A stretch of 64,000 nucleotides of DNA, from the NCBI RefSeq assembly GCF_900099965.1, contig NZ_FNDJ01000020.1, forward strand, positions 124,001-188,000, read 5' to 3'. Below, piece by piece: positions 6,452-14,662 of this stretch (position 1 is the first letter of the stretch; each line of letters opens with the position of its first letter). The stretch is from Nonomuraea jiangxiensis (GTDB lineage: Bacteria; Actinomycetota; Actinomycetes; Streptosporangiales; Streptosporangiaceae). Below the pieces are notes generated by a model that had not been told where the DNA came from, ran no database searches, and was given only the letters and a program-made list of their open reading frames with translations. The position numbers and the translations under genes are program-made.

Positions 6452-8622
6452 CCATCACCTATCCGTTCAGCGCCGTCGTCGGGCTCGATGACCTGAAGCT
6501 GGCGCTGGTGCTCAACGCGGTGTCGCCGCGGGTGGGCGGCGTGCTCGTACGCGGGGAGAAGGGCACGGCGAAGTCCACCATCGTACGGGCGCTGGCGGCC
6601 CAGCTCCCCGCCGTGGACGTGGTGCCCGGCTGCCGTTTCGCCTGCGAGCCGGCCGCGCCCGACCCCGAGTGCCCCGACGGCCCGCATGAGCCCGGCGTCC
6701 CCGGCGTACGCCGCCCGGCCGCGCTCGTGGAGCTGCCGGTCGGCGCCTCGGAGGACCGCCTGGCGGGCTCGCTCGACGTGGAGCGGGCCCTGACGGAAGG
6801 GGTGAAGGCGTTCGAGCCGGGCCTGCTGGCCGCCGCGCACCGCGGCGTCCTGTACGTGGACGAGGTGAACCTGCTCCACGACCACCTCGTGGACCTGCTG
6901 CTCGACGCCGCCGCGCTGGGCACCTGCTACGTCGAGCGCGAGTCCGTGTCCGTTCGGCACGCCGCCCGTTTCCTGCTGGTGGGCACCATGAACCCGGAGG
7001 AGGGTGAGCTGCGCCCGCAACTCCTGGACAGGTTCGGGCTGACGGTCGAGGTCAAGGCGTCGCGCGACCCTGTGGAGCGGGCGGAGGTGGTGCGGCGGCG
7101 CCTGGCCTTCGACGCCGACGCGGCGACGTTCGCGGCCGGGTGGGCGGACGAGGAGTCGGCGCTGGCGGGGCGGATCGCCGCCGCCCGGGCCCGGATCCCG
7201 GGCGTACGCCTGCCGGACGCCCGGTTGCGGCAGATCGCCACGGTGTGCGCGGCGTTCGAGGTGGACGGGTTGCGGGCGGACCTGGTGACGGCGAACGCCG
7301 CCATCGCCCACGCCGCCTGGCAGGGACGGGACACGGTGACCACCGACGACGTGCGCGCCGCCGCCCGGCTGTCGCTGCCGCACCGGCGACGGCGGGACCC
7401 GTTCGACGCGCCCGGGCTGGACGAGGAGCTCCTGGAGCAGCTGTTGCGGGACACCTCGGGGGACGACGACGATCCCGATGGGCCGGGAGGCGGTGCGGCT
7501 CCCGACGGCTCAGGGACGGACGGGGGTGAGGGTCCGGCGAACACCGGGCCGGACGCGGACGGCGCCCGCCCGGATGGGGATGCCGCCCGGCCGGACGGGG
7601 ACGGCCCTCAGCCTGGCGACGACAGCGCCCAGCCCGACGGCTACCAGTCCGACGGCCACCAGCCCGACAGGGACGGCTTCCGGTCGGACAGGGACGGCTT
7701 CCGGTCGGACAGGGACGTCAGCGGTGGCGGGGCGGAGGAGGCCACGTCGGAAAACGGGCGCGAGCCGGTGTCCGACGGGCAGGCCGGAGACGGTCAGGGT
7801 GCTGCCGGGGTGGCGGGGGGCGGGCGGGTGGCCGGGGTGGCGGAGCCGTACCGGGTGCCGTTGCTGGCGGTGCCGGGGGTCGGCGAGGGCGCGGCCGGGC
7901 GGCGGTCGCGTTCGCGGACCTCGTACGGACGCGCCACCGGATCCCGGCGCCCCACGGAACGGGTGCGCGACCTGCACGTGACGGCGACGCTGCTGGCCGC
8001 CGCGCCGCACCAGGCGGCGCGCGGGCGCGGCGGCCCCGGTCTGGTGCTGCGCGGGGACGACCTGCGCGAGGCGGTGCGGGAGGGCCGGGAGGGCAACCTC
8101 GTGCTGTTCCTGGTGGACGCGAGCGGCTCGATGGCCGCCCGCAAGCGGATGACCTCGGTCAAGACTGCGGTGCTCAGCCTGCTGCTCGACGCCTACCAGC
8201 GGCGCGACAAGGTCGGCCTGGTCACCTTCCGCGGCACGGACGCGGAGGTGGCGCTGCCCCCGACCTCGTCGGTGGAGGCGGGCGCGGCCAGGCTGCGTTC
8301 CCTGCCCACCGGCGGGCGCACTCCGCTGGCGGCGGGGCTGGCCAAGGCCGCCGAGGTGCTGCGGGTGGAACGCCTGCGCGACCCGGCCAGGCGCCCGCTG
8401 CTGGTGCTGGTGACCGATGGGCGGGCCACCGCGGGCGGCGACGTGGACCGCGCCGCCGCCCTGCTGGCGGGCACCGCGGGCGTGGTCGTGGACTGCGAGA
8501 GCGGGCCGGTGCGGCTCGGCCTGGCCGTCCGGCTGGCCGGTCGGCTGCGTGCCCGGCTCGTCCGGCTCCAGGACCTGGCCGAGCTGGGCTCGGTCGTCCG
8601 TGACCACCGGAAGGCGGTCTGA
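6448..8622 (+). CDS. ChlI/ChlD-type chelatase subunit (cobaltochelatase AAA+ and VWA protein)
   Basis: A 724-residue protein joining an AAA+ ATPase of the magnesium-chelatase ChlI type to a ChlD-like von Willebrand A domain. The Walker A motif is GEKGTAKST (about residue 33), Walker B lies around LYVDEVNLL, and sensor 1 is VGTMNPEEGELRPQ. The C-terminal MIDAS motif is DASGSM (about 556) with later T and D ligands. A long acidic Gly/Pro/Asp-rich linker (about 338-467) joins them and holds tandem repeats. With CobN it should insert cobalt into hydrogenobyrinic acid a,c-diamide, replacing CobS/CobT. The TTG start overlaps the previous stop (TTGA). Confidence 0.88.
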   Translation: MTITYPFSAVVGLDDLKLALVLNAVSPRVGGVLVRGEKGTAKSTIVRALAAQLPAVDVVPGCRFACEPAAPDPECPDGPHEPGVPGVRRPAALVELPVGASEDRLAGSLDVERALTEGVKAFEPGLLAAAHRGVLYVDEVNLLHDHLVDLLLDAAALGTCYVERESVSVRHAARFLLVGTMNPEEGELRPQLLDRFGLTVEVKASRDPVERAEVVRRRLAFDADAATFAAGWADEESALAGRIAAARARIPGVRLPDARLRQIATVCAAFEVDGLRADLVTANAAIAHAAWQGRDTVTTDDVRAAARLSLPHRRRRDPFDAPGLDEELLEQLLRDTSGDDDDPDGPGGGAAPDGSGTDGGEGPANTGPDADGARPDGDAARPDGDGPQPGDDSAQPDGYQSDGHQPDRDGFRSDRDGFRSDRDVSGGGAEEATSENGREPVSDGQAGDGQGAAGVAGGGRVAGVAEPYRVPLLAVPGVGEGAAGRRSRSRTSYGRATGSRRPTERVRDLHVTATLLAAAPHQAARGRGGPGLVLRGDDLREAVREGREGNLVLFLVDASGSMAARKRMTSVKTAVLSLLLDAYQRRDKVGLVTFRGTDAEVALPPTSSVEAGAARLRSLPTGGRTPLAAGLAKAAEVLRVERLRDPARRPLLVLVTDGRATAGGDVDRAAALLAGTAGVVVDCESGPVRLGLAVRLAGRLRARLVRLQDLAELGSVVRDHRKAV
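7666..7716. repeat. 21-bp tandem repeat in the chelatase linker
   Basis: A 21-bp unit beginning GACAGGGACGGCTTCC occurs twice exactly (7666-7686, 7687-7707), followed by a partial third copy. It stays in frame and encodes repeats of a short Asp/Arg/Gly/Phe segment in the disordered linker. The surrounding PDGD/QPDG-rich segments look like older, decayed copies. Confidence 0.85.
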
Positions 8623-8624
8623 CC

Positions 8625-8681
8625 ATGAGGGTGCCGGCCCTCGGGCGGCTCTTTCCGTACGACGACAGGAAGGCGATCTGA
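8625..8681 (+). CDS. 18-codon micro-ORF between chelatase gene and cobO
   Basis: The interval between the chelatase stop and cobO holds an open frame of 18 codons (MRVPALGRLFPYDDRKAI). It is bounded on both sides by nearly the same 19 bases, GGAAGGCG[GA]TCTGACCATG. Its last residues (DDRKAI) mirror the last residues of the chelatase (DHRKAV), so the interval looks like a duplicated gene end plus start. It could be translated by coupling, since ATG follows the previous TGA by two bases, but there is no sign that the peptide itself matters. Confidence 0.3.
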   Translation: MRVPALGRLFPYDDRKAI

Positions 8682-8683
8682 CC

Positions 8684-9286
8684 ATGCCGCAGGGAAAACC
8701 CGCCGTCGTGCCCGACGACGGCCTCACCACCCGGCAGCGGCGTACCAGGCCGCTGCTGATGGTGCACACCGGCCCCGGCAAGGGCAAGTCGACGGCCGCC
8801 TTCGGGATGGCGTTGCGGGCCTGGAACCAGGGCTGGCCGGTGGGCGTGTTCCAGTTCGTGAAGTCGGCCAAGTGGCGGGTCGGCGAGGAGCGGGCGCTCA
8901 AGCTGCTCGGCGCGACGGGCGAGGGCGGCTCGGTGGCCTGGCACAAGATGGGCGAGGGCTGGTCGTGGATCCAGCGGCCCGGCACCGAGGAGGATCACGC
9001 GGCCGACGCCCGCGAGGGGTGGGAGCAGATCAAGCGCGACCTGGCGGCCGAGACGTACCGGTTCTACGTGCTGGACGAGTTCACGTACCCGCTGAAGTGG
9101 GGGTGGCTGGACCTGGACGACGTGCTGGCGGCGCTCACGTCCCGGCCGGGGAACCAGCACGTGGTGGTCACCGGCAGGGACGCGCCCGAGCGGCTGGTCG
9201 AGGTGGCCGATCTGGTGACGGAGATGGGTAAGGTACGCCATCCCCTGGACGCCGGGCAGAAGGGGCAGAAGGGTATCGAGTGGTGA
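8684..9286 (+). CDS. cobO: Cob(I)yrinic acid a,c-diamide adenosyltransferase
   Basis: A 200-residue BtuR/CobO-type enzyme that moves the 5'-deoxyadenosyl group of ATP to Co(I) of the corrin. The P-loop is TGPGKGKST (about residues 30-38), and the family blocks VFQFVK, KMGEGWSW and YVLDEFTYPLKWGW are present. Length fits. The ATG follows the chelatase stop by 61 bases; GACAGGAAGG lies about 10 bases before it. The 3' end overlaps the GTG start of cobB, so translation is probably coupled. It belongs to the operon led by the cbtB riboswitch. Confidence 0.95.
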   Translation: MPQGKPAVVPDDGLTTRQRRTRPLLMVHTGPGKGKSTAAFGMALRAWNQGWPVGVFQFVKSAKWRVGEERALKLLGATGEGGSVAWHKMGEGWSWIQRPGTEEDHAADAREGWEQIKRDLAAETYRFYVLDEFTYPLKWGWLDLDDVLAALTSRPGNQHVVVTGRDAPERLVEVADLVTEMGKVRHPLDAGQKGQKGIEW

Positions 9287-10761
9287 TACCCCGGCTCGTC
9301 ATCGCGGCGCCGTCGTCGGGCAGCGGCAAGACGACGGTGGCGACCGGCCTGATGGCGGCGCTGCGGGCGCGCGGGCTGGCGGTCTCGCCGCACAAGGTCG
9401 GGCCCGACTACATCGACCCCGGCTACCACGCGCTGGCCGCCGGACGCCCGGGGCGCAACCTCGACCCGTGGCTCGTGGGCGAGGAACTCGTCGGCCCGCT
9501 GTTCCTGCACGGGGCGGCCGGGTGCGACGTGGCGGTGGTCGAGGGCGTGATGGGCCTGTTCGACGGCAAGGCGGAGACGGATCCCGGGGAGACGGGCTTC
9601 GCCTCCACCGCGCACGTCGCCAAGCTGCTGGACGCGCCGGTGGTGCTGGTCGTGGACGCGGCGCGGCAGAGCGCGTCGGTGGCGGCCGTGGTGCACGGGT
9701 TCGCCACGTTCGATCCGCGGGTGCGGGTGGGCGGGGTGGTGCTCAACCGGGTGGGTTCCGATCGGCACGAGGAGTTGTGCCGGGCGGCGCTGGCGGCGGC
9801 GGGCGTGCCCGTGCTCGGCGCGATCCGCCGCGACGACGCGGTCTCCGTCCCGTCCCGGCATCTGGGGCTGGTGCCCGCCGCCGAGCGGGAGTCCGCGGCG
9901 GTGCGGGCCGTGGAGCGGCTCGGCGCCCTGGTGGCGCGCTCCTGCGACCTCGACGGCCTGGTACGCCTGGCCGCCTCCGCCCCGCCGCTCACCGGCCCCG
10001 CCTGGGACCCGGCGACAGCCCTCAACTCGGCGACGGCCCTCAAGGAAGTCCCGGGCAGTGCGACGGCCAGGACCGCCGGAGAACGCGCGGGCGGCACGTC
10101 GGACGCGGCAGCCGGAGCACGGGCGGGCGGCGCACCCGACATGGCGGCGGGCGGAGCACGGGCGGGCGGTGGTGTGACCGTGGCGGTGGCCGGTGGGGCG
10201 GCGTTCACCTTTGGTTACGCCGAGCACGTGGAGCTGCTGCGCGCGGCCGGGGCCGAGATCGCCGTCTTCGACCCGCTGCGTGACGAGCGGCTGCCCGAGC
10301 GCGCCGCCGCACTCGTCATCGGCGGCGGCTTCCCCGAGCTGTACGCGGCCGAGCTGGCCGCCAACGAGCCCCTGCGCGAACAGGTGGCCGCCTTCGGCGG
10401 TCCGATCGCGGCCGAGTGCGCCGGGCTGCTCTACCTCTGCGAGGAGCTCGACGGGCAGCGCATGTGCGGGCGGGTGCCCGGCCGGGCGCGGATGACGCCC
10501 CGGCTCACGCTCGGCTACCGGGACGCGGTCGCGCTCAGGCGTTCCCCGCTGACCAGGGTGGGCGAGCGATTCCACGCGCACGAGTTCCACCGCACCGCCG
10601 TGGACCACGCCGACGGGCCCCTGTTCGGCTGGCCGGGCGGCGCCGACGGGTACGGCGACGCCCTGCTCACCGCGTCCTACCTGCATCTGCACTGGGCCGG
10701 GAGTCCCGGCCTGGCTCAGCGGCTGGTGTCGTCCTCCAGGTCGCCCTCCGTCTTGAGGTAG
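9280..10761 (+). CDS. cobB: Hydrogenobyrinic acid a,c-diamide synthase (cobyrinate a,c-diamide synthase)
   Basis: A 493-residue glutamine-dependent amidotransferase that amidates carboxyl groups a and c before cobalt insertion. The P-loop SSGSGKTTV is near residue 14, followed by PHKVGPDYIDPGYH and EGVMGLFDG. The glutaminase half has ECAGLLYL as nucleophile region and the HAHEFHR segment. Two adjacent GTG codons (9280, 9283) can serve as start; the first has the better spacing from AAGGG. An Ala/Gly/Thr-rich linker (about residues 240-300) holds imperfect repeats. The 3' end overlaps the convergent cobN gene by 46 bases. Confidence 0.94.
   Translation: MVIPRLVIAAPSSGSGKTTVATGLMAALRARGLAVSPHKVGPDYIDPGYHALAAGRPGRNLDPWLVGEELVGPLFLHGAAGCDVAVVEGVMGLFDGKAETDPGETGFASTAHVAKLLDAPVVLVVDAARQSASVAAVVHGFATFDPRVRVGGVVLNRVGSDRHEELCRAALAAAGVPVLGAIRRDDAVSVPSRHLGLVPAAERESAAVRAVERLGALVARSCDLDGLVRLAASAPPLTGPAWDPATALNSATALKEVPGSATARTAGERAGGTSDAAAGARAGGAPDMAAGGARAGGGVTVAVAGGAAFTFGYAEHVELLRAAGAEIAVFDPLRDERLPERAAALVIGGGFPELYAAELAANEPLREQVAAFGGPIAAECAGLLYLCEELDGQRMCGRVPGRARMTPRLTLGYRDAVALRRSPLTRVGERFHAHEFHRTAVDHADGPLFGWPGGADGYGDALLTASYLHLHWAGSPGLAQRLVSSSRSPSVLR
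10114..10169. repeat. Direct repeat in the cobB inter-domain linker
   Basis: GGAGCACGGGCGGGCGG occurs at 10114-10130 and 10153-10169, encoding repeated Ala/Arg/Gly segments of a low-complexity linker. A second pair, with GCGACNGCCCTCAA, lies just upstream at about 10013-10045. The linker expansion stays in frame and separates the ATPase from the glutaminase domain. Confidence 0.7.
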
Positions 10762-13700
10762 ACCTCCTGCAGGCCGCGCAGGAGGTCAGGGTCGGGGTGC
10801 TCCCACATGCCGCGCTCGGCGGCCTCCAGGAGGCGTTCGGCGATGCCGTGCAGGGCCCACGGATTCGACCGCGCCATGAACTCCTGGTTCTCCGGGTCCA
10901 GCACGTACGTCTCGGTGAGCTTGTCGTACATCCAGTCCGCCACCACGCCGGTGGTCGCGTCGTAGCCGAACAGGTAGTCGACGGTGGCGGCCAGCTCGAA
11001 GGCGCCCTTGTAGCCGTGCCGCCGCATCGCCGCCAGCCAGCGCGGGTTGACCACGCGGGCGCGGAAGATCCGCGCGGTCTCCTCCGACAGCGTACGGGTG
11101 CGGACCGCGTCCGGGCGGGTGCTGTCACCGACGTAGGCGGCCGGGGCCCGGCCGGTGAGCGCGCGGACGGTGGCGATCATGCCGCCGTGGTACTGGAAGT
11201 AGTCGTCGGAGTCGGCGATGTCGTGCTCGCGGGTGTCGACGTTCTTGGCGGCCACGGCGATCCTGCGGTAGGCGTCCTCCATCTGCGGGCGGGCGGCGAC
11301 GCCGTCGAGGTCGCGGCCGTAGGCGAAGCCGCCCCACACCGCGTACACCTCGGCCAGGTCGGCGTCGTCGCGCCAGTTGCGGCTGTCGATCAGCGGGAGC
11401 AGGCCCGCCCCGTACGCGCCGGGCGCGGAGCCGAAGATCCGCATCGTGGCCCGGCGGTCGTCCCCGCCGGTCTCGGCGACGTGGGCGCGTACGTAGTTGT
11501 CCTCGGCGGGCTCGTCCAGCCCGGCGACCAGCCGTACGGCGTCGTCGAGCAGGCTCACCACGTGCGGGAATGCGTCGCGGAAGAAGCCGCTGATGCGGAC
11601 CGTCACGTCGATCCTGGGCCGGCCGAGCTCGGCGAGCGGGATCGGCTCCAGGCTGGTGACCCGGCGCGAGGCCTCGTCCCACTCGGGCCGTACGCCGAGC
11701 AGGGCCAGCACCTCGGCCACGTCGTCGCCCGCCGTGCGCATCGCGCTGGTGCCCCAGACCGACAGGCCCACCGAACGCGGCCACTCGCCCGTGTCGGCGC
11801 GGTAGCGCTCCAGCAGTGACTCCGCCATGGCCTGGCCGGTCTCCCAGGCCAGCCGGCTGGGCACCGCCCTGGGGTCGACGGAGTAGAAGTTGCGGCCGGT
11901 CGGCAGCACGTTGACCAGTCCGCGCAGGGGCGACCCGCTCGGCCCGGCCGGCACGTACCCGCCGTCCAGGGCGTGCAGCAGGTGGTCGATTTCGTCGGTG
12001 GTGCGGGCCAGCCGGGGGACCATCTCCGTGGCGGCGAAGGCGAGCACCCGCGTGACGAGCTCCACCCGCTCCTCAGCGACCGCCCCGCCACCGACCGGCA
12101 GCACGGCAGGGGTGACCTGGGCCGTCCCACTGTCGGCGAGCAGCACGGCGCGGGTGACCTCGGGCGCCCCGCCGTCGGCGAGCAGTACGGCGCGGGTGAC
12201 CTCGGGCGCCGCCTCCGGTGCCCAGTCGCGCTCCTCCATGGCCGTCACCAGGGCGCGGGCCACGGTCTCCGCCCGGTCGACGTCACCCAGGCCCGCCGTG
12301 CCGTCCTCGGCCAGGCCGAGGGCTTCGCGCAGGCCGGGCAGCGTCTCCCGGCCCGACCACATCTGCCGGGCCCGCAACATCGCCAGCACGAGGTCCACCC
12401 GGACCTGGCCGACCGGCTCCTGGCCGAGCACGTGCAGGCCGTCGCGGATCTGCGCGTCCTTCACCTCGCACAACCAGCCGTCCACGTGCAGGATGAAGTC
12501 GTCGAACTCGCTGTCGTGCGGCCGGTCCGCCAACCCGAGGTCGTGGTCGAGCCGGGCCGCCTGGATCAGCGTCCAGATCTGCGCCCTGATGGCGGGCAGC
12601 TTGGCCGGGTCCATGGCGGCGATGGTGGCGTGCTCGTCCAGGAGCTGTTCCAGCCGGGCGATGTCACCGTACGTCTCCGCCCGCGCCATCGGCGGCACCA
12701 TGTGGTCCACCAGCACCGCGTGCGCCCGCCGCTTGGCCTGCGTGCCCTCTCCCGGGTCGTTGACCAGGAACGGGTAGACCAGCGGCAGGTCACCGATGGC
12801 CGCGTCGGTGCCGCACGCCGCCGACATGCCCGCCGACTTGCCCGGCAGCCACTCCAGGTTGCCGTGCTTGCCCACATGCACCATCGCGTGCGCGCCGAAC
12901 TCGGCCGACAGCCAGCGGTAGGCGGCCAGGTAGTGGTGGCTGGGGGGCAGGTCGGGGTCGTGGTAGATGGCGATCGGGTTCTCGCCGAAACCGCGCGGCG
13001 GCTGCACCATCACCACCAGGTTCCCGGCGCGCAGGGCGGCCAGCACGATGTCCCCCTCGTGCACGAACAGCTCGCCGGGCGGCGGCCCCCAGTGCCGTTC
13101 CATCGCGGTACGCAGCTCCTGGGGCAGCGTGCGGTACCAGCGTTCGTAGGAGGCGGCGGAGATGCGTACCGGGTTGCCCGCGAGGTGCTCCTCGGTCAGC
13201 CAGTCCTGGTCCTGCCCGCCGGCGGCGATCAGCGCGTGGATGAGCGCGTCGCCGTCCTGCTCGGCCACCCCGGGGAAGCCGTCGCCCAGGTCGTAGCCCG
13301 CTTCGGCGAGCCGGGCCAGCAGCCGTACGATGCTGGCCGGGGTGTCCAGCCCGACCGCGTTGCCGACCCGGGAGTGCTTGGTCGGGTACGCCGACAGCAT
13401 CACCACCAGCCGCCGCTCGGCGGGCGGGGTGTGCCGCAGCAGGCCGTGCCGTACGGCGATGCCCGCCACCCGCGCGGCCCGCTCGGCGTCGGCCACGTAG
13501 ACGGTCAGCCCGTCCTCGTCGATCTCCTTGAACGAGAACGGCACGGTGATGATCCGCCCGTCGAACTCGGGGATCGCCACCTGGGAGGCGGCGTCCAGCG
13601 GCGACAGGCCGTCGTCGTTCTCCTCCCATGCCTGCCGCGAGGTGGTCAGGCAGAGTCCCTGCAGGATGGGCACGTCCAGGGAGGCCAGGGCGCCCACGTC

Positions 13701-14411
13701 CCACGCCTCGTCGTCGCCGCCCGCGCCCGCGGTGGCCGGGCGCGAGCCGCCCGCCGCCAGCACCGTGACCACCAGCGCGTCGGCGGCGCGCAGGGTGTCG
13801 AGCAGCTCGGGCTCGGCGGTGCGCAGGGACGAGCAGTAGATGGGCAGCGCCTGCCCGCCCGCGTCCTCGACGGCGGCGCAGAGCGTCTCGACGAACCCGG
13901 TGTTGCCCGCCATGTGGTGCGCGCGGTAGTACAGGACGCCGATCACGGGACCGCCGTGCGACCTCGCCGTACGCTCCAGCCGCCCCCAGGCGGGGGCCGG
14001 CGCGGGCGGCGCGAACCCGTGCCCGGTCAGCAGGACGGTGTCGGACAGGAACGCGTGCAGCTCGGCCAGGTTGGCGGGCCCGCCGTGGGCGAGGTAGGCG
14101 TGGGCCTCCGCGCAGACTCCGGCGCTGACGGTGGACAGCTCCATCAGCTCGGCGTCCGGGGCCTGCTCCCCGCCCAGCACCACCACCGGGCGCGGCCCCG
14201 CCAGCAGCGCGTCGAGCCCCTCCTCCCAGGCGCGCCGCCCGCCCAGCAGGCGTACCACGACCAGGTCGACGCCCTCCAGCAGGGCGGGCAGGTCGTCGAC
14301 GCCGACCCTGGCGGGGTTGCCCGGCCGGTAGGCGGCGCCGCTCGCGCGGGCGCTCAGCAGGTCGGTGTCCGATGTCGAGAGCAGCAGGACGGTACGGCTG
14401 TCGCCAGGCAC
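10716..14411 (-). CDS. cobN: Cobaltochelatase large subunit CobN
   Basis: A 1,231-residue CobN/BchH-type subunit that binds the corrin ring and cobalt. Recognisable blocks include the N-terminal LLLSTSDTDLL strand, VGVLYYRAHHMAGNT as GVLYYR.H..GN, GFGENPIAIYHDPDLPPSH, HVGKHGNLEWLPGK, and the C-terminal YKGAFE and Y.FGYDATTGVV segments. The GTG at 14411 was chosen because GAGGGAGGA lies just before it and the longer open frame runs into the riboswitch. Three 14-residue in-frame repeats sit at about residues 733-774. The 3' end overlaps cobB convergently. The ATPase partner is the ChlI/ChlD-type protein encoded at 6448-8622. Confidence 0.95.
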   Translation of the reverse strand: MPGDSRTVLLLSTSDTDLLSARASGAAYRPGNPARVGVDDLPALLEGVDLVVVRLLGGRRAWEEGLDALLAGPRPVVVLGGEQAPDAELMELSTVSAGVCAEAHAYLAHGGPANLAELHAFLSDTVLLTGHGFAPPAPAPAWGRLERTARSHGGPVIGVLYYRAHHMAGNTGFVETLCAAVEDAGGQALPIYCSSLRTAEPELLDTLRAADALVVTVLAAGGSRPATAGAGGDDEAWDVGALASLDVPILQGLCLTTSRQAWEENDDGLSPLDAASQVAIPEFDGRIITVPFSFKEIDEDGLTVYVADAERAARVAGIAVRHGLLRHTPPAERRLVVMLSAYPTKHSRVGNAVGLDTPASIVRLLARLAEAGYDLGDGFPGVAEQDGDALIHALIAAGGQDQDWLTEEHLAGNPVRISAASYERWYRTLPQELRTAMERHWGPPPGELFVHEGDIVLAALRAGNLVVMVQPPRGFGENPIAIYHDPDLPPSHHYLAAYRWLSAEFGAHAMVHVGKHGNLEWLPGKSAGMSAACGTDAAIGDLPLVYPFLVNDPGEGTQAKRRAHAVLVDHMVPPMARAETYGDIARLEQLLDEHATIAAMDPAKLPAIRAQIWTLIQAARLDHDLGLADRPHDSEFDDFILHVDGWLCEVKDAQIRDGLHVLGQEPVGQVRVDLVLAMLRARQMWSGRETLPGLREALGLAEDGTAGLGDVDRAETVARALVTAMEERDWAPEAAPEVTRAVLLADGGAPEVTRAVLLADSGTAQVTPAVLPVGGGAVAEERVELVTRVLAFAATEMVPRLARTTDEIDHLLHALDGGYVPAGPSGSPLRGLVNVLPTGRNFYSVDPRAVPSRLAWETGQAMAESLLERYRADTGEWPRSVGLSVWGTSAMRTAGDDVAEVLALLGVRPEWDEASRRVTSLEPIPLAELGRPRIDVTVRISGFFRDAFPHVVSLLDDAVRLVAGLDEPAEDNYVRAHVAETGGDDRRATMRIFGSAPGAYGAGLLPLIDSRNWRDDADLAEVYAVWGGFAYGRDLDGVAARPQMEDAYRRIAVAAKNVDTREHDIADSDDYFQYHGGMIATVRALTGRAPAAYVGDSTRPDAVRTRTLSEETARIFRARVVNPRWLAAMRRHGYKGAFELAATVDYLFGYDATTGVVADWMYDKLTETYVLDPENQEFMARSNPWALHGIAERLLEAAERGMWEHPDPDLLRGLQEVYLKTEGDLEDDTSR
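12090..12215. repeat. Three 42-bp in-frame tandem repeats in cobN
   Basis: Units at 12090-12131, 12132-12173 and 12174-12215 encode PEVTRAVLLADGGA-like 14-mers; the last two units are almost identical and the first has diverged. They follow an acidic segment in the middle of CobN, in a place where CobN proteins usually have a variable loop. Confidence 0.85.
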
Positions 14412-14454
14412 GACACATTCCTCCCTCGGGGTCCTCGCCCCGGTCGCGGGTGAC

Positions 14455-14630
14455 ACGACGGCAGGAGTCTCCTGGCTCCCGGATCGGCACTCACCCCGGC
14501 CTTCCCACCCGTTTCCGGGCAGTGGCCTGTGGTGGGGTTCGCTCCCCGGTCACAGTGGCGGGACCGCGCCGGTTTCGCACCGGCTTCCTCCCTTTGCCAT
14601 CGTCTACCGAGGAGCCTACGGCAGGAGCGA
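14455..14630 (-). promoter_or_regulatory. Cobalamin riboswitch upstream of cobN
   Basis: Read on the minus strand, the core AGGGAGGAAGCCGGTGCGAAACCGG is followed by CCCGCCACTGT (B12-box over 14551-14563). The GGGAGCCAGGAGACTCCTGCCG element ends near 14457. This is a very canonical cobalamin aptamer; the outer boundaries are approximate. A small hairpin, CGGGG-tcctcg-CCCCG (14427-14442), lies between the aptamer and the cobN ribosome-binding site (14417-14425) and may belong to the expression platform. It should lower cobN expression when cobalamin is abundant. Its 5' side faces the divergent cobG gene. Confidence 0.93.
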
Positions 14631-14655
14631 CCTGCCGCAGAAGTGGCGTTACCAT
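14620..14655. promoter_or_regulatory. Divergent cobN/cobG promoter region with inverted repeat
   Basis: GGCAGG-agcga-CCTGCC (14620-14636) is a perfect 6-bp inverted repeat just outside the riboswitch core. On the plus strand TACCAT (14650-14655) lies 7 bases before the cobG GTG, fitting a -10 hexamer for a leaderless message. The cobN promoter must lie at or beyond this point on the other strand, possibly inside cobG. The inverted repeat could be an operator or part of the aptamer's outer helix. Confidence 0.45.
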
Positions 14656-14662
14656 CCTCTTC

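Noticed and set aside
11973..14453. Plus-strand open frame of 826 codons opposite cobN
   Set aside because: CobN on the other strand has full family motifs, while this frame is rich in Arg/Gln/His/Gly and would antisense both cobN and its riboswitch region.
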